This document shows positions 1 through 11,827 of a stretch of DNA of 64,000 bases, in pieces. Numbering within the stretch: the stretch's first letter is position 1; each line of letters opens with the position of its first letter. The notes below the pieces were generated by a model that worked only from the letters and a program-made list of their open reading frames with translations, searched no databases and was not told the origin of the DNA. Location of the stretch: the NCBI GenBank assembly GCA_963555705.1, contig OY743172.1, positions 17,297,446-17,361,445 on the forward strand. Direction: 5' to 3'. This DNA is from Ligustrum vulgare. Its lineage: Eukaryota; Streptophyta; Magnoliopsida; Lamiales; Oleaceae. Made by a program: the position numbers and the translations under genes.

Positions 1-2035
1 TGGGGTGGGGGTGGGATGGCGGGCTGGGGTGGGTCGGGGTCTGTCGCTGGGGTGAGATGAATTTGTCGCGTTGTGATGAGGTGGGTTAGGGTAGGGTAGG
101 GTCGAGTGGGGTTGAGGTGGGTGTGGTGGGTTGGGTCGAGTGGGGTGGGTTAAATAATTTTGGGTGAGGGGTGTGGCTTTGGCGAGATCAATTTGTCACT
201 TTGCGATAAGAAAAAAATGTGACCAATGAAATTTGTGATTTGTGACCAATTGACTCTAGATTTGCGACCAAAAAAATCGTGACCTACGAAATTCGAAATT
301 TGTGACTGAGAAATAAATTGTGATCTAAAAAATTGTGACTTGTGATCATAAACGGTAAAATATATAATTAATTAAGATCTGATTTTTGAAATAAAACATT
401 TTCTTAATTTTGAAAATGTGTACTTTAAAAACCTTAATTAATTATAATTAATCATTTTTGAGGAGGGGTGGGGTGGGTGGGGTCGGGGTGGGTGAGATTG
501 GGTGGTTGGGGCAAAGTGTGAACAAATAGAAGAAAAATCATTTTGGAGGTGGGGTGGGGGTGGGATGGCGGGCTGGGGTGGGTCGGGGTCTGTCGCTGGG
601 GTGAGATGAATTTGTCGCGTTGTGATGAGGTGGGTTAGGGTAGGGTTGGGTCGAGTGGGGTTGAGGTGGGTGTGGTGGGTTGGGTCGAGTGGGGTGGGTT
701 AAATAATTTTGGGTGAGGGGGTGTGGCTTTGGCGAGATCAATTTGTCACTTTGCGATAAGAAAAAATTGTGACCAATGAAATTTGTGATTTGTGACCAAT
801 TGACTCTAGATTTGCGACCAAAAAAATCGTGACCTACGAAATTCGAAATTTGTGACTGAGAAATAAATTGTGACCTAAAAAATTGTGACTTGTGATCATA
901 AACGGTAAAATATATAATTAATTAAGATCTGATTTTTGAAATAAAACATTTTCTTAATTTTGAAAATGTGTACTTTAAAAACCTTAATTAATTATAATTA
1001 ATCATTTTTGAGGAGGGGTGGGGTGGGTGGGGTCGGGGTGGGTGAGATTGGGTGGTTGGGGCAAAGTGTGAACAAATAGAAGAAAAATCATTTTGGAGGT
1101 GGGGTGGGGTGGGATGGCAGGCTGGGGTGGGTCAGGGTCTGTCGCCGGGGTGAGATGAATTTGTCGCGTTGTGATGAGGTGGGTTAGGGTAGGGTAGGGT
1201 AGGGTCGAGTGGGGTTGAGGTGGGTGTGGTGGGTTGGGTCGAGTGGGGTGGGTTAAATAATTTTGGGTGAGGGGGTGTGGCTTTGGCGAGATCAATTTGT
1301 CACTTTGCGATGAGAAAAAATTGTGACCAATGAAATTTGTGATTTGTGACCAATTGACTCTAGATTTGCGACCAAAAAAAATCGTGACCTACGAAATTCG
1401 AAATTTGTGACTGAGAAATAAATTGTGACCTAAAAAATTGTGACTTGTGATCATAAACGGTAAAATATATAATTAATTAAGATCTGATTTTTGAAATAAA
1501 ACATTTTCTTAATTTTGAAAATGTGTACTTTAAAAACCTTAATTAATTATAATTAATCATTTTTGAGGAGGGGTGGGGTGGGTGGGGTCGGGGTGGGTGA
1601 GATTGAGTGGTTGGGGCAAAGTGTGAACAAATAGAAGAAAAATCATTTTGGAGGTGGGGTGGGGTGGGGTGGGATGGCGGGCTGGGGTGGGTCAGGGTCT
1701 GTCGCTGGGGTGAGATGAATTTGTCACGTTGTGATGAGGTGGGTTAGGGTAGGGTAGGGTAGGGTCGAGTGGGGTCGGTGGGTGTGGTGGGTTGGGTCGA
1801 GTGGGGTGGGTTAAATAATTTTGGGTGAGGGGGTGTGGCTTTGGCGAGATCAATTTGTCACTTTGCGATGAGGTGGGGTGGGGTTGAGTGCGGGTGGGAT
1901 GGGATGGGATGGGGAAGGGTAGGAAAACATCGAGCAGGAAGAAGAATTTGGGGTAGGGTAGGGTGGGGTGTATCTGGTGGGGGTGGGATGGGGTGGTCAG
2001 GTGGTGGGCGGGGGAAGGGGCAGGGATGAGGGAGG
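1..2035. repeat. G-rich tandem array, unit about 550 bp
   Basis: Three nearly identical full units begin near 1, 550 and 1100. A fourth begins at 1655 and diverges after about 1870 into further GGGT/GGGGT-rich sequence up to about 2035. Unit lengths by eye are 549, 550 and 555 bp. Each unit has a strongly G-skewed half (runs of GGGTGGGG, GGGTAGGGT) and an AT-rich half with repeated TTGTGAC-like words. The array continues past the left edge, so its true size is unknown. Long Pro/His/Thr-rich reading frames on the minus strand follow from the base composition, and I do not call them genes. Confidence 0.9.
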
Positions 2036-2750
2036 TTGTGACATCAAAATTTGAGTTTTTGATTTAATATTGTATTAATTTTAATATAATATATAATAGA
2101 TAATTATTTTTATATTATATGTAATATTATATTTATTTTTAATTATGAAATACCTGATTTTTGAAAAAAAAAATGTTAAGTTTGTTAATTTTGAAATTTA
2201 AAGTATTGTAGTTATGTACTTTCCCCTTTTAATTCAACCAATGCAAAAGAAATCATTCTAATGCTAAAAGGAAATATCAAATCTATTCAAAAAGAACTCA
2301 ACCATTAATATTTCAATTTGTTGAGTTTTCTGCTGTGTGCTACCACAATTTTAGTGAAAAATATGTTTTACAATGTTAACAGTGTTCGTCACTTTTATTG
2401 GATGGTTGACATTTGACATTTCCTGCACCGTTGGATCTGGGTCTTCTAGACTCTTCTATTGATTGACTCCTGATCTGTCGGTTCACTTGGCTTCTATGCA
2501 TTCGACTATCCCTTGGGTTGAACTTTAGTATGGCTTCTGAGAGGTGATTCTTTGAGAGAAATCAGGGTTTGGTGCCTTTGAGTTCTCTTGTACTTGAATG
2601 CCTCATTCGAGAGTATACTCTGCATATTCCTCCTCTATCTTGTATATTTTCAAGTGAATTAGTTAGAGCTGAGTGTTCTTGTTCTTTGGAGGGTTGAAGG
2701 TTTCGACTTAGTTCTTGGGGTCCAATCTGTACAGATTTGTGAAGATCCTT
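2036..2750. other. AT-rich non-coding sequence, possibly decayed LTR at its right end
   Basis: No gene is visible. The first 150 bases are TA-rich simple sequence. From about 2400 onward the text reads like the body of a degraded copia LTR, because a canonical copia primer site follows at 2956 and an AATAAA-like signal lies near 2751. I could not place the left LTR boundary or a target duplication. Confidence 0.4.
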
Positions 2751-2955
2751 AAATAAAAGTGCTTGTGTGCAATCGAGCATTATCCATGTTTAATGGATGC
2801 TCAACACGAGATTAGGTGATTTCGTCACTGAACTTTTGAGTTTCGATCGAAAGAAATCTCTTGTGTTCATTTTCTTTAAGTTCTTTACAAGATTCTTTAA
2901 ATTCTTGATTGTTTGTTTAAATAATCTGTAATAACTCGTATTCTGGGCTTTTTAG

Positions 2956-2968
2956 TGGTATCAGAGCC
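2956..2968 (+). promoter_or_regulatory. Copia primer-binding site
   Basis: TGGTATCAGAGCC matches the initiator-methionine tRNA primer site used by most plant Ty1/copia elements. It marks the 5' end of the internal region of a copia relic on the plus strand. The upstream bases end TTTTTAG rather than the usual CA, so the LTR end has mutated. Confidence 0.75.
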
Positions 2969-3491
2969 TAGATATAAGGTGGTTGGTACCGGATCTTCGA
3001 TACAAAGTTTCGATCTGAGGAAGATCAGAAGATCTGAAGCTTGTGGTTTACAAATCTATGAAACTACTTGGTTTAAATCTCACTGGGTGAGATCTTTCTG
3101 AATTTTGCAAACTTTAATTTCCAAAATTTAGGGTTTCTTGATTTTTCCCTTTATTTTTCGTGTACAATAAATCTCCTCGAGATTAATACTTGTCCAAAGG
3201 CTCCTACAAAGCCTTGGGAATCTAGGATGAATACAGTACAGGTGTGCACCTAGAGGATATTGTTGGAAAAATTCTGAAACATAGTTGTGATCTCTGTGTT
3301 GTGTTCTCTTTCTAGTAGACCTGCTCTTTGTATACTGTAAAGTAGTGGTCTTCTTTTTTTATATCTATAGTCGTGAATCTTGTGTACTCTTGTTTACTAC
3401 TTGAATTTGTGTCTTCAGACTCTTGACTCTTCATTATAGTTAATTCTTCTCCTATCTTAGCTGTCTTCATTTTTTCCTAACGACTTTCGTC

Positions 3492-3680
3492 AAGTTTGAC
3501 CTAAATCAGTATGATAAGAGAGGTGATTTTAATATGTGGAGTCAGAAAATGAAAGTTGTTTTAATGCAAATAAGACGTGTTAAAGCTTTAGATGATTCAT
3601 GGCTTGATGATATGATTCCTTATAAAAATTCTGAAACAGAAGAAATTGCTTGGATAAAAACCTGGTCAATAAGTCTCCAT
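3492..3680 (+). pseudogene. Copia Gag fragment (UBN2-type N-terminus)
   Basis: An open stretch of about 60 codons contains DKRGDFNMWSQKMKVVLMQ and then SETEEIAWIKTW. This is the pattern of the N-terminal Gag domain of plant copia elements, in which a conserved tryptophan follows the 'F-x-x-W' segment. It lies about 530 bp downstream of the primer site at 2956, as expected for a copia leader plus Gag start. The frame is lost after about 3680, and no protease, integrase or reverse transcriptase follows. It is therefore a truncated relic, with no product expected. Confidence 0.7.
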
Positions 3681-3690
3681 AGCTGAGCAT

Positions 3691-4346
3691 GACATAAAAT
3701 CGGGTCACTACGACCATGATATTAAATGTTTCACAGTGTTCATCAAACTCACAAGGCGAATCACTATATTTATCAGGTCAATCTGAACACCAAGTTCGTT
3801 AAGGTTGACCAAGGTAGTAATATTGGGTTATTCTGAACTAATTTTCAATACTGATCATGATATTAATCGAGTTACCATAGTCTAAAACTTAAAGATCAAA
3901 GTTTTGACAAAAATAATAAAAAGGGGAAAAAATTATTGTTTATTTATTAGATCGAAAACATATGTTTTGTAACTAAAAAGTGAGGGCATATGTGGAGGTA
4001 TAAATAAATCTCCTAGTATTACGGAGTATTAAAATGTTATATTTCAAATTGGACAATCAGTAAAAAATATAAATAAGGGATATTGTACTAATCCAATCCT
4101 AATCAACTGAAATTTTGGGACATGAAATTTATAAATCACCAATCAACTTAAATAACGAGAAATTTATTCAATTTGCCAAATATAAATCAAGGAAAATATG
4201 CCTATATAAAGAGTTGCCTTAGGGGGATAAAAAAAGGAAGATATTTAAATTTATTTTATGCACATAACCACATAGAAAGATACTTGCATACCTACACAGT
4301 TTATGAATTTTAATGTCAACAGGTTTGGTTTTATGTTAACGGAATT
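3691..4346. other. Non-coding sequence between copia relic and solo LTR
   Basis: AT-rich sequence with no recognisable ORF, RNA or repeat. It ends with the GAATT target site of the adjacent solo LTR. Confidence 0.5.
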
Positions 4347-5357
4347 TGCAACGCCCCGAATTCCGTGGAGCCCGGGACGTCACTTCGTCCTTTAAATCTG
4401 ACTTTATTGCGGAAAATAAATTTAATTCAAAATGTTACATTCATTATTTGAAACATTCAGCGGAAACTTAATTATTTTAAATATAGAACAATTCATAAAA
4501 CTTGTGTCTCAATTATTTAAAAGAAATTAACGATAAATAATTTAACGAGTAACATTCATAAAATTGTCTAATAACATCATCATTTATTTAATTTGTTAGC
4601 GCTGCCCCTTTCATTCGCCGCCATCTCCGAGATCTGTAAAAGCTGTTAAAAATGGAATGAGTATTTCGAAAGAAATACTCAGTAGATTCATCGTCAATAA
4701 TTAATTTACAGAATAATTTAACATGTAATTATGCAATCATACAGTGACATCATCATCATAGGCTATTTGAATAAAATCAAAGGCTCTTTAAAAATCATAG
4801 GGTGTTGGTAGTCTCGTCTCATGCATTTAAAACATGTAAGTTATGCATAACATCATTTCTCATTCTTATCTCATAAGAGATATTCTCATCTCGTCTCATG
4901 CATTAAAGCAGATAAATCATGCAATTTCACATAAGACATGTAAATTATAATCTAAACTAATTAGTGAGGGCGAGTCTACCTTAAATCACGAGTTTGAAAA
5001 ATAGAGCTAGAAAGTGACGTTAATCTTCTAAATCACCAAATGTATCGCCTAACCAAAAGAAAATTAAATTAATTTAGTATTTCGAAAATTGAAATATTAA
5101 AGTGAATAAATAGAGTTTAGGAGTTGAATTGAAATTTTAAAGAAAACATGGATTTTAAAAGTGTAGGGGCTGAAATGGACTTTTCGAAATTAGTGGGCTG
5201 ACTCATAGGATTTTAAAATGCTAGGGCTCGATTAACTCATTTCAAAAAGTGTAGGCATTAAATTAAAGGACTTCTAAAACAAAGGGACTGAAATAGACAC
5301 ATTTCAAAGTTTGGAGCTTAAAAGCAATTTCAACAAAATCAAAATAAATATAACAAA

Positions 5358-5397
<40 letters not shown>

Positions 5398-6947
5398 ATT
5401 TCAGAATTCAGAGGAGAGGCGAGAGAGAGGGGGCGACGGAAGGGCTTCGCCCCTTCCTCCGTCCGTCGACGCATCCGGCGGTTCAGCCGACTGTAGCGCC
5501 GCCGGCATATGGCGGCAGTAGGGGTGGTGCGGTGTGTGAGAAAAAAAAGGGAGGAAATTTGGGGTGAAAAATCGAGGCCAAACCGAGGTTGCAATTTGGG
5601 TAGTTTTCCGACGAACTACTGGTGAGAGCTTCAAGGTAAGTATATGGGTTAACTTTATATTTTGGTTTTGGGTTTTATTTGATTTGTTTTGGGATTTTTG
5701 ATTTGGGGCAGAGGTGGCGGGTGAGGATGTGTTGATTGTGCGATGACAGTGGTTGGTTTAGGCAATGACACGAGGATGTTGATGATGTTGGTTTGCAGTG
5801 GTGATAATTTTGTGGGATTGTCTATGGTGGAAAACTCGATTTTGGAAGCGGGGTGGTAGAGTTTGGGATTGTGGCATGGGTGGTCGAGTGGTGGTGACAT
5901 GGTTGATGTTTGACTATGGTGATGCTGGGCTGAGGTAATGTTTTAAGTTTACAAATTGTGGTTGGATTGATGCAGGCGATGGAGATTTAAATCTGTGGCA
6001 GCTGATTATGGTCGGGTTTGGAGATGGATGAATATAGTGATGGGCGAAATTGATTGAGGTAGTGACTGGTTTGGTGGCGTTGTGACTTTGCGGTTGGTTG
6101 CAGTTGGTGAAGATGGTTCAATTGGCTTCATTCCGATTTGTGTGTTGACTGTGTTGTGCAGATTGTGGATGGTGTAGCATGATAATGAAGATGGGAAAGG
6201 ACTACCTTGTGCTGAGAGTCTGTGGCTGGATGGTGGTTGTTGGTCTGGTTGGAGGTGATATAATGGAGTTATAATATGCATAGCTTGTCTGTAGGAAAAT
6301 GGTAATCGATGGTAATTGGGGAAGGATTTTTGGGGTTGATTGGGGGAAATTGCTGAGAATTTTTTTGAAGTGATTTAGTAAATTGCTTGCTTGGTGATTG
6401 AGTGAGAGAGGATTTGGGGAAAATAAACTGGTTGATGGAATTTTTGCTGTGAATGTGGGGTGATGATGATGGGAAAGGAAAAATTGTGTGAATGTAATTA
6501 TGGGATTGAAGTTGATTAAGATGGATTGAAGAGTGATCATGGGGAAGGGAAAAGAAATGTGCTGAATATGAAAATGGAAGTTGGGGAGGAACTTTGGGAT
6601 TTAAATTGAAATGGAACATGAATTGGGGATTTAAAGCATTTTGGACTTAAAAATAATTTGAATTGCATAAATTGAAAATTGAATTTTAAAATAAATAATG
6701 GATTTTGACATAAAATCAAATAATTTGGATAATCTATTAAAAGTTGAAATCTGGACTTAAGAATAAATACTGAAAATGATTCACTTACTTTAATGAACTA
6801 GAATTTGACTAAGATAAATTTAAAATATAATTTTACTTCGTTGGCTAGACTATCATATTTTTAAAATAAACGGATAAAGTCGTAGCAACACATTTTTAAA
6901 ATAATTATTTATTTAAATAAGTCATGGAAAATTTCTCGGTCACTACA
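4347..6947 (+). mobile_element. Solo LTR, family A, copy 1 (2.6 kb)
   Basis: It begins TGCAACGCCCCG, ends GGTCACTACA, and is flanked by a perfect 5-bp direct repeat GAATT (4342-4346 and 6948-6952). TG...CA ends plus a 5-bp duplication define an LTR-type insertion. No primer site, polypurine tract or pol sequence is present, so it is a solo LTR. Inside are a (CT)n tract near 5361-5395, a GC-rich block after it, a consensus 5' splice site GGTAAGT at 5635-5641, and a long GT-rich stretch (5700-6600). A second copy lies at 11828-14876. The first ~650 bp and the last ~100 bp are the best conserved parts. The superfamily is not determinable from the LTR alone. Confidence 0.85.
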
Positions 6948-7673
6948 GAATTTCACACATTACACTCCTTTAACAAATAAATTTCTTGTGTTTTGAAATA
7001 AATTTAATGACAAGTAAATATGTGACGAGGTGTCAGATTTTAATTGGCGGGATAATTAACGAGACGGGAAATTTGGGACAGTAGATCTGGGCTCATCTGG
7101 GCTCATTCTTCTACATATCCCTCCACTAAAATTTGGCACAATTTCCATTCAATAAATTATCTAAATAAGCAAATATTCTGACCGAATTCCACCATAAATT
7201 CAAAATATTGGATTACAGAAACCATAACTGGTGGAGTTGGGGGGACCCAAATAGAAAAAATTGAAGATTTTAATCGTGTTTGATTATAAATTAGTATTTT
7301 GTGTCTATTCGAAATGATCTTACAATGGTAGGAATTTATAGAGCTAATCTATACATACATGTAACTACAAAAATATTCCAATAAGTTATTCCCAACGTCA
7401 TTTAGCTAGCACAATACATCTCTCATAATACAATATCTCTAAAATACTGGAAACAATAGATGATAGATTGGATTTTGTTGCTGCAAAATGACCAAAGATC
7501 AGAGGGAGAGTATGAACAACCATCCATCAAATAATTTGTTACGTTTTATCATACTTTGCATTATAATCACTTCCATCCTTCAAGTTCTGGTTTGATAAGT
7601 ATTGCCCCTATTGTTGAAGATTATCTCCCTCATTCAAGGTGGAGTGAGTAGATCTTACTCCTACGTTGTCTCG
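6948..7673. other. Non-coding sequence, probably 3' end of the minus-strand copia relic
   Basis: No gene is seen. The last ~100 bases read on the minus strand continue the copia C-terminus interrupted by the solo LTR at 7674. The rest may include its decayed 3' LTR, whose limits I cannot define. Confidence 0.4.
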
Positions 7674-9310
7674 TGTTCGCTCAAAATAGTGTACCGCAAG
7701 CGCACGGGTCGCGTACAAGTAATAAAGTAGACTTTTTGAATCCGGATTGTCGATCCCACAAGGAATGTATACTCTATATTATATAACTTTAATTAATTTA
7801 ATTCTAACAATAAAGAGAAAAACACAATTAAAAAGATGGATTTTTGGAAATTCTAAATTAAAGAAACTAATTTTAAACCAAATTAAAATAAGAAAAATGA
7901 AAGATAAATAGTTGGGATTCATGATTTCACTTAATTCTCGCTTAAGTAATTTCTCAACACATGCAAATTAATAAATTACTCATTTACAATGTTAGACCCG
8001 ATTTTTCAAGCTTAGCTAATTACCTCTCTCGAGTGAAATTAACCATAATCAATTGGTCTAACCTACTATATCTATCGATTAAAGCACAATCAATTGCATT
8101 AACTCTTTGTGAAAATAGCTCAATGGATCATTTAGGGTTTAAGGTATATCTCTATCCTTAACAAGAACCTAGAGCATTCGTTATTTAGTCTAAAATGCAC
8201 AATATCTCTCGATTATCATACACTTCACAAAACATATATTTGGTGATCAATCAAACACTTGGAATAATCTCAATAACAAACACACATGAAATAAACTCAA
8301 AATTAATAAACAAATATTAAAATTACTTAAACTAAGTTAAGCTACATCAATCATCCCAACATAAAATAACTAGCCCATTGTATAAATATTGCACAAAAAT
8401 TGAGGTTTACAAAAATACATCACAAAATATAGAAATCAAAGATTAAAAATACAAGATAATGAAATAAATCACTTTCCTTGATTTTTACCCCAAAATTCCT
8501 TCACCATTGCTTTGAATCTTCACCTCACTTTTTGCTTCATAATTTCAATGGAGACTAGCAACATGTAAATAAAACTAAACTACAACTAAATTACAAACTA
8601 AATCAAAAACAAAAAAAAATAAAAGAAAAGAGAGAAAAGAGGGAAGGGGGCTAGGGTTTAGTGTTAAGAAAAATTGGGGATAAAGTGAAGAGAGAAGTGG
8701 GGGTATAAATACTCCAAAAAATCTGACCTAAAAAGGTCCAAAAACGCGTCCCCAATCGAGCCAAACACGCCCTTAACTTAAAATAAAAAAAATAGAAAAT
8801 AAAATCCGGTATTGGCCAGAAAGTTTCCTACGCGATCGCGTGGCTGAGTGCCTTGCGATCGCGTGGCTAAGCTGAAATCTCTCGGCTTGGATCTGTGGCT
8901 TAGTTCGCGAACGCGACCTGGTCTAACCACGCGATCGCGTGGTTCACCTGGTAGCTTTGTTCTTCCATGATTGCAATTTTGTCTTCCATCTTCTGGTCTT
9001 CTTCAATTTAGTTCTCGGATTTTGACTTTTATTACAAATATGCCCTTGTAATATTTGCAAAGTAGGTCCTCCATCTTTCTGAGATGTTGCAATTGAGTCC
9101 CCAAACTTTTGATTTCTTTCAATTAGGTCATTGGACATCGAAATTGCTCTTCTTTTAGCCTGATTGCACTCCAATCTTGTCCATTTGCTTTCCAATTGAG
9201 TTTGTACCTAATTGTACAAGATAAACACAATATATAAGTAGATATTTGCTCTATTTGTCAATTAAATTGCTAATTTAGGAACTAAATAAGTGTGTAAAGC
9301 ACACTTATCA
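7674..9310 (+). mobile_element. Solo LTR, family B, copy 1 (1.64 kb)
   Basis: It begins TGTTCGCTCAAAATAGTG, ends ACACACTTATCA-type sequence, and is flanked by the perfect 5-bp duplication TCTCG (7669-7673 and 9311-9315). Both ends match the copy at 28697-31116. No internal coding region is present, so it is a solo LTR. It landed at the 3' end of the minus-strand copia relic. A cluster of palindromic GCGATCGC words lies at 8830-8945. The small ORFs inside are not conserved in the sister copy. Confidence 0.85.
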
Positions 9311-9339
9311 TCTCGCATAAATAGAAATCTGGAAGTAGG

Positions 9340-9737
9340 CTAAGGTTTTATAAATAAATCTGCTATTTGATCTGTGGTTGAAATGTATTCAATCTCCAGT
9401 ACTTGGGTTGCAACTTTGTCTCGTGTGAAGTGTATGTCAAGTTCAATGTGTTTCGTCCTAGCATGAAACACTGGATTCAATGCTAAAGCTTTAGTTCCCA
9501 AATTGTCACACCACATGGTAGGAAAAGACTTAGGATGGATTTTAAATTCACCGAGCAATGCTTGTGTCGAGCAAATTTCTAATGAACATGAGCCAAAGCT
9601 CCATATTCAGCTTTTGTGCTTGAACGAACTACTACATTCTGTTTCTTTGCACTCCATGTAATCAATTCCCCTCAAAGATAGACACAATACCCAGCAATTG
9701 AATGTCTATCACCTGGGCAAGAAGTCCAGTCATCATA
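9340..9737 (-). pseudogene. Copia RNase H (relic)
   Basis: The minus strand reads WTSCPGDRHSIAGYCV, then ITWSAKKQNVVVRSSTKAEY, then WCDNLGTKALALNPVFHART and KHIELDIHF. These are hallmark blocks of copia RNase H, including the SST(K/E)AEY and HARTKHIE signatures. At least two in-frame stops occur (after CVYL and after the LAHVH segment). It belongs to the decayed copia element and is not functional. Confidence 0.8.
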
Positions 9738-9752
9738 AATGTTAAATTCAGA

Positions 9753-10512
9753 TCACCATTCTTCATTGGGTCTTTGTAGAAACTGGCTTAGTCTGTTGAC
9801 AGCCAATGAGAGGTCTAGTCTAGAATGGGCAAAATACTGCAAAGCACCAACTAAGCTTCTGAAAAGAGTTGGATTGTTTGACTCTCTCCCTTCTTCCTTT
9901 GACACCAGTTTTCCAAACACCATAAGAGTAGCTACATGATTTAAGTTGCTAAACATAAACCTCTTGATGATGTCCAATGCATATTAATTATGTGAATACA
10001 ATAATTTTTTACTTCCATTCCCAAGAACTTCTAGTGGCTCCCCATGTCTTTGAGTGAAAACTTATCATTAAGTTTGTTGATGAACTCCTGCAACTGTTGT
10101 TTGTGACTGCTTGTAACAACATATATTATTATAAGAATGGTGTTCTTTTCTTCCAACTAATAGAAGGGAGAATTATCAGCCTTTGATTGAGTCACTCATT
10201 CCCTAATCAATCAGTGTCCCCTTTAGCTCATCATTTCAAGCTCTAGGGGTTTGTTTCAAATCATAGAGTGCCTTTTTAATTTACATACAAAATTAGTAAA
10301 GTTGCTATCTTGGAACCCTTCTGGTTAACACATAATGCCTCTTCATTGAGCTTACCATTTATGAAGGCATTATTAACATCTATTTGCCTTATATCCCAGT
10401 TATAAGCTACTGCCGAAGTTAAAATAATTTTTATTGTTGAGGCATTCAAAAGTGGACTTAAAATCTCCTTAAAATCAACTCCATAGGTTTGTAGAAAACC
10501 TTGTGCTACCAA
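9753..10512 (-). pseudogene. Copia reverse transcriptase (relic)
   Basis: Two open blocks remain. 10512-10276 contains VAQGFLQTYGVDFKEILSPL and IRQIDVNNAFINGKLNEEAL, the N-terminal half of a copia reverse transcriptase. 9977-9753 contains FRSLVGALQYFAHSRLDLSL, the C-terminal tail. The catalytic YVDD block between them is decayed; only LLILYVN survives before the frame breaks. The part is non-functional. Confidence 0.8.
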
Positions 10513-11121
10513 TCTTGTTTTATATCTTTCTATGTTTCCTTCACCATGGTTTGATTTTTCTACAGTGCCTCAAACTCTGCTTGCATTTCCTTTCTCCAGT
10601 TTTCATTTAACATAGCTTATTTGATAGTGTTGGTTCGAAAAGTTTAGCAAAATAAACCTTTGGTTTGAATATCCCTAATTTTTCCCTTGTTATCATAGGA
10701 TGTCCAGTTTGAGGTGCGTACTTCTTCAACATTTTCAGCATTTTCTCCCATAATAGAATTAGCTTTAATCAATTAACTTAAAAATTCACATTATACTGGG
10801 CTTCCTCAAGTAACTTCTATATTGTCAAGTCACTGTTAGAGATTAGTGGTGGCTGAAATGCTAAATGATGGGCATTCTGTGTAGTTTGGAAGAGAGTTAT
10901 AATTGTTGGAGTATGTAATTGATGTGTTGGAGATTGAGGTGATGTGTGATAGGAATTTGAGTCTTCAAAGTTAACAGTAAGTGGCAGAGGATATATGTAA
11001 TTATAGTAGTATCACTAGGACTTGTGTGTTTGTTAAGGAAACCAGTTTTGAAAGGAAAGTCTGCCTCATCAAACACAACATGTCTAGAAACGAACATCCT
11101 AACGTGGGATTGTGTGCAGTA

Positions 11122-11827
11122 CTAAATCAGAGGTTGACAAATTTCTGGGAATGGAAATGAGAATTTGTGCTTGTTGTAGGGTCTAGGGTAGGGAAAAGTG
11201 CTACAGCCAAACACCCTTAACATATTATATTTCACTTCATTTTTTAACAAGGTATGATGTGGTGCTTTTAGTTTAAGAGTAGGGGTTGGTAATCGGTTTA
11301 TACGATAGGTTGCCATGGAAAATGCTTTCCACCAATAATACAATGCCATATGAGCTTGTGCAAACAAGGTAAGGGCTATTTCTGTTAGATGCCTATGCTT
11401 CCTTTTTGCCCTACCATTTTGGGCTGAAGTGTAGGGACATGAGAACCTCATTTCTATCCCATTTTCTAGAGATCTTTTAAAAGGCTCTAAACTCTCCCCC
11501 ATAGTATGTCTGGATGGTTTTTATTTTCCTTTCAAATTATTTTCCTACAAGGTTTTTGAACTGTATAAAAGTCTTTAGGCATTCTGATTTGAGTTTCAGT
11601 GAATAGGTCCAAATATACCTACTAAAGTCATCTACAAGGACTATGTAATATCTAAACCCCATAGTTGATTTTATAAGTGAAGGGCCCGAGACATCTGTGT
11701 GAAATAAATTTAAAGAACTTGAAGCATGAGATGTGGAAAGCTTAAAAGGGAGTTCGTGAATTTTGCCCATTTGACATGAATCACACAATAAGGAAATTTC
11801 ATTAACAGGAATGTTTTTATTACAAGT
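11122..11827 (-). pseudogene. Copia integrase (relic, 3' part)
   Basis: The minus-strand block 11878-11537 contains LCDSCQMGKIHELPF (zinc-binding Cys pair), FHTDVSGPSL (first catalytic Asp) and YIVLVDDFSRYIWTY. The block 11502-11122 contains RFSCPYTSAQNGRAKRKHRH, where the copia NGVAERKH segment is altered and the usual catalytic Glu reads Lys, then FGCSTFPYPRPYNKHKF. A frame break separates the two blocks. The sequence upstream of 11828 is displaced by the solo LTR and resumes at 14877. Confidence 0.8.

Noticed and set aside
538..1295. Pro/His/Thr-rich minus-strand ORFs in the G-rich array
   Set aside because: They follow from G-run composition and recur with each repeat unit; no start context or domain.
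5304..6719. Several overlapping ORFs in the first family A solo LTR
   Set aside because: GT/CT-rich simple composition inside an LTR; not conserved as proteins in copy 2.
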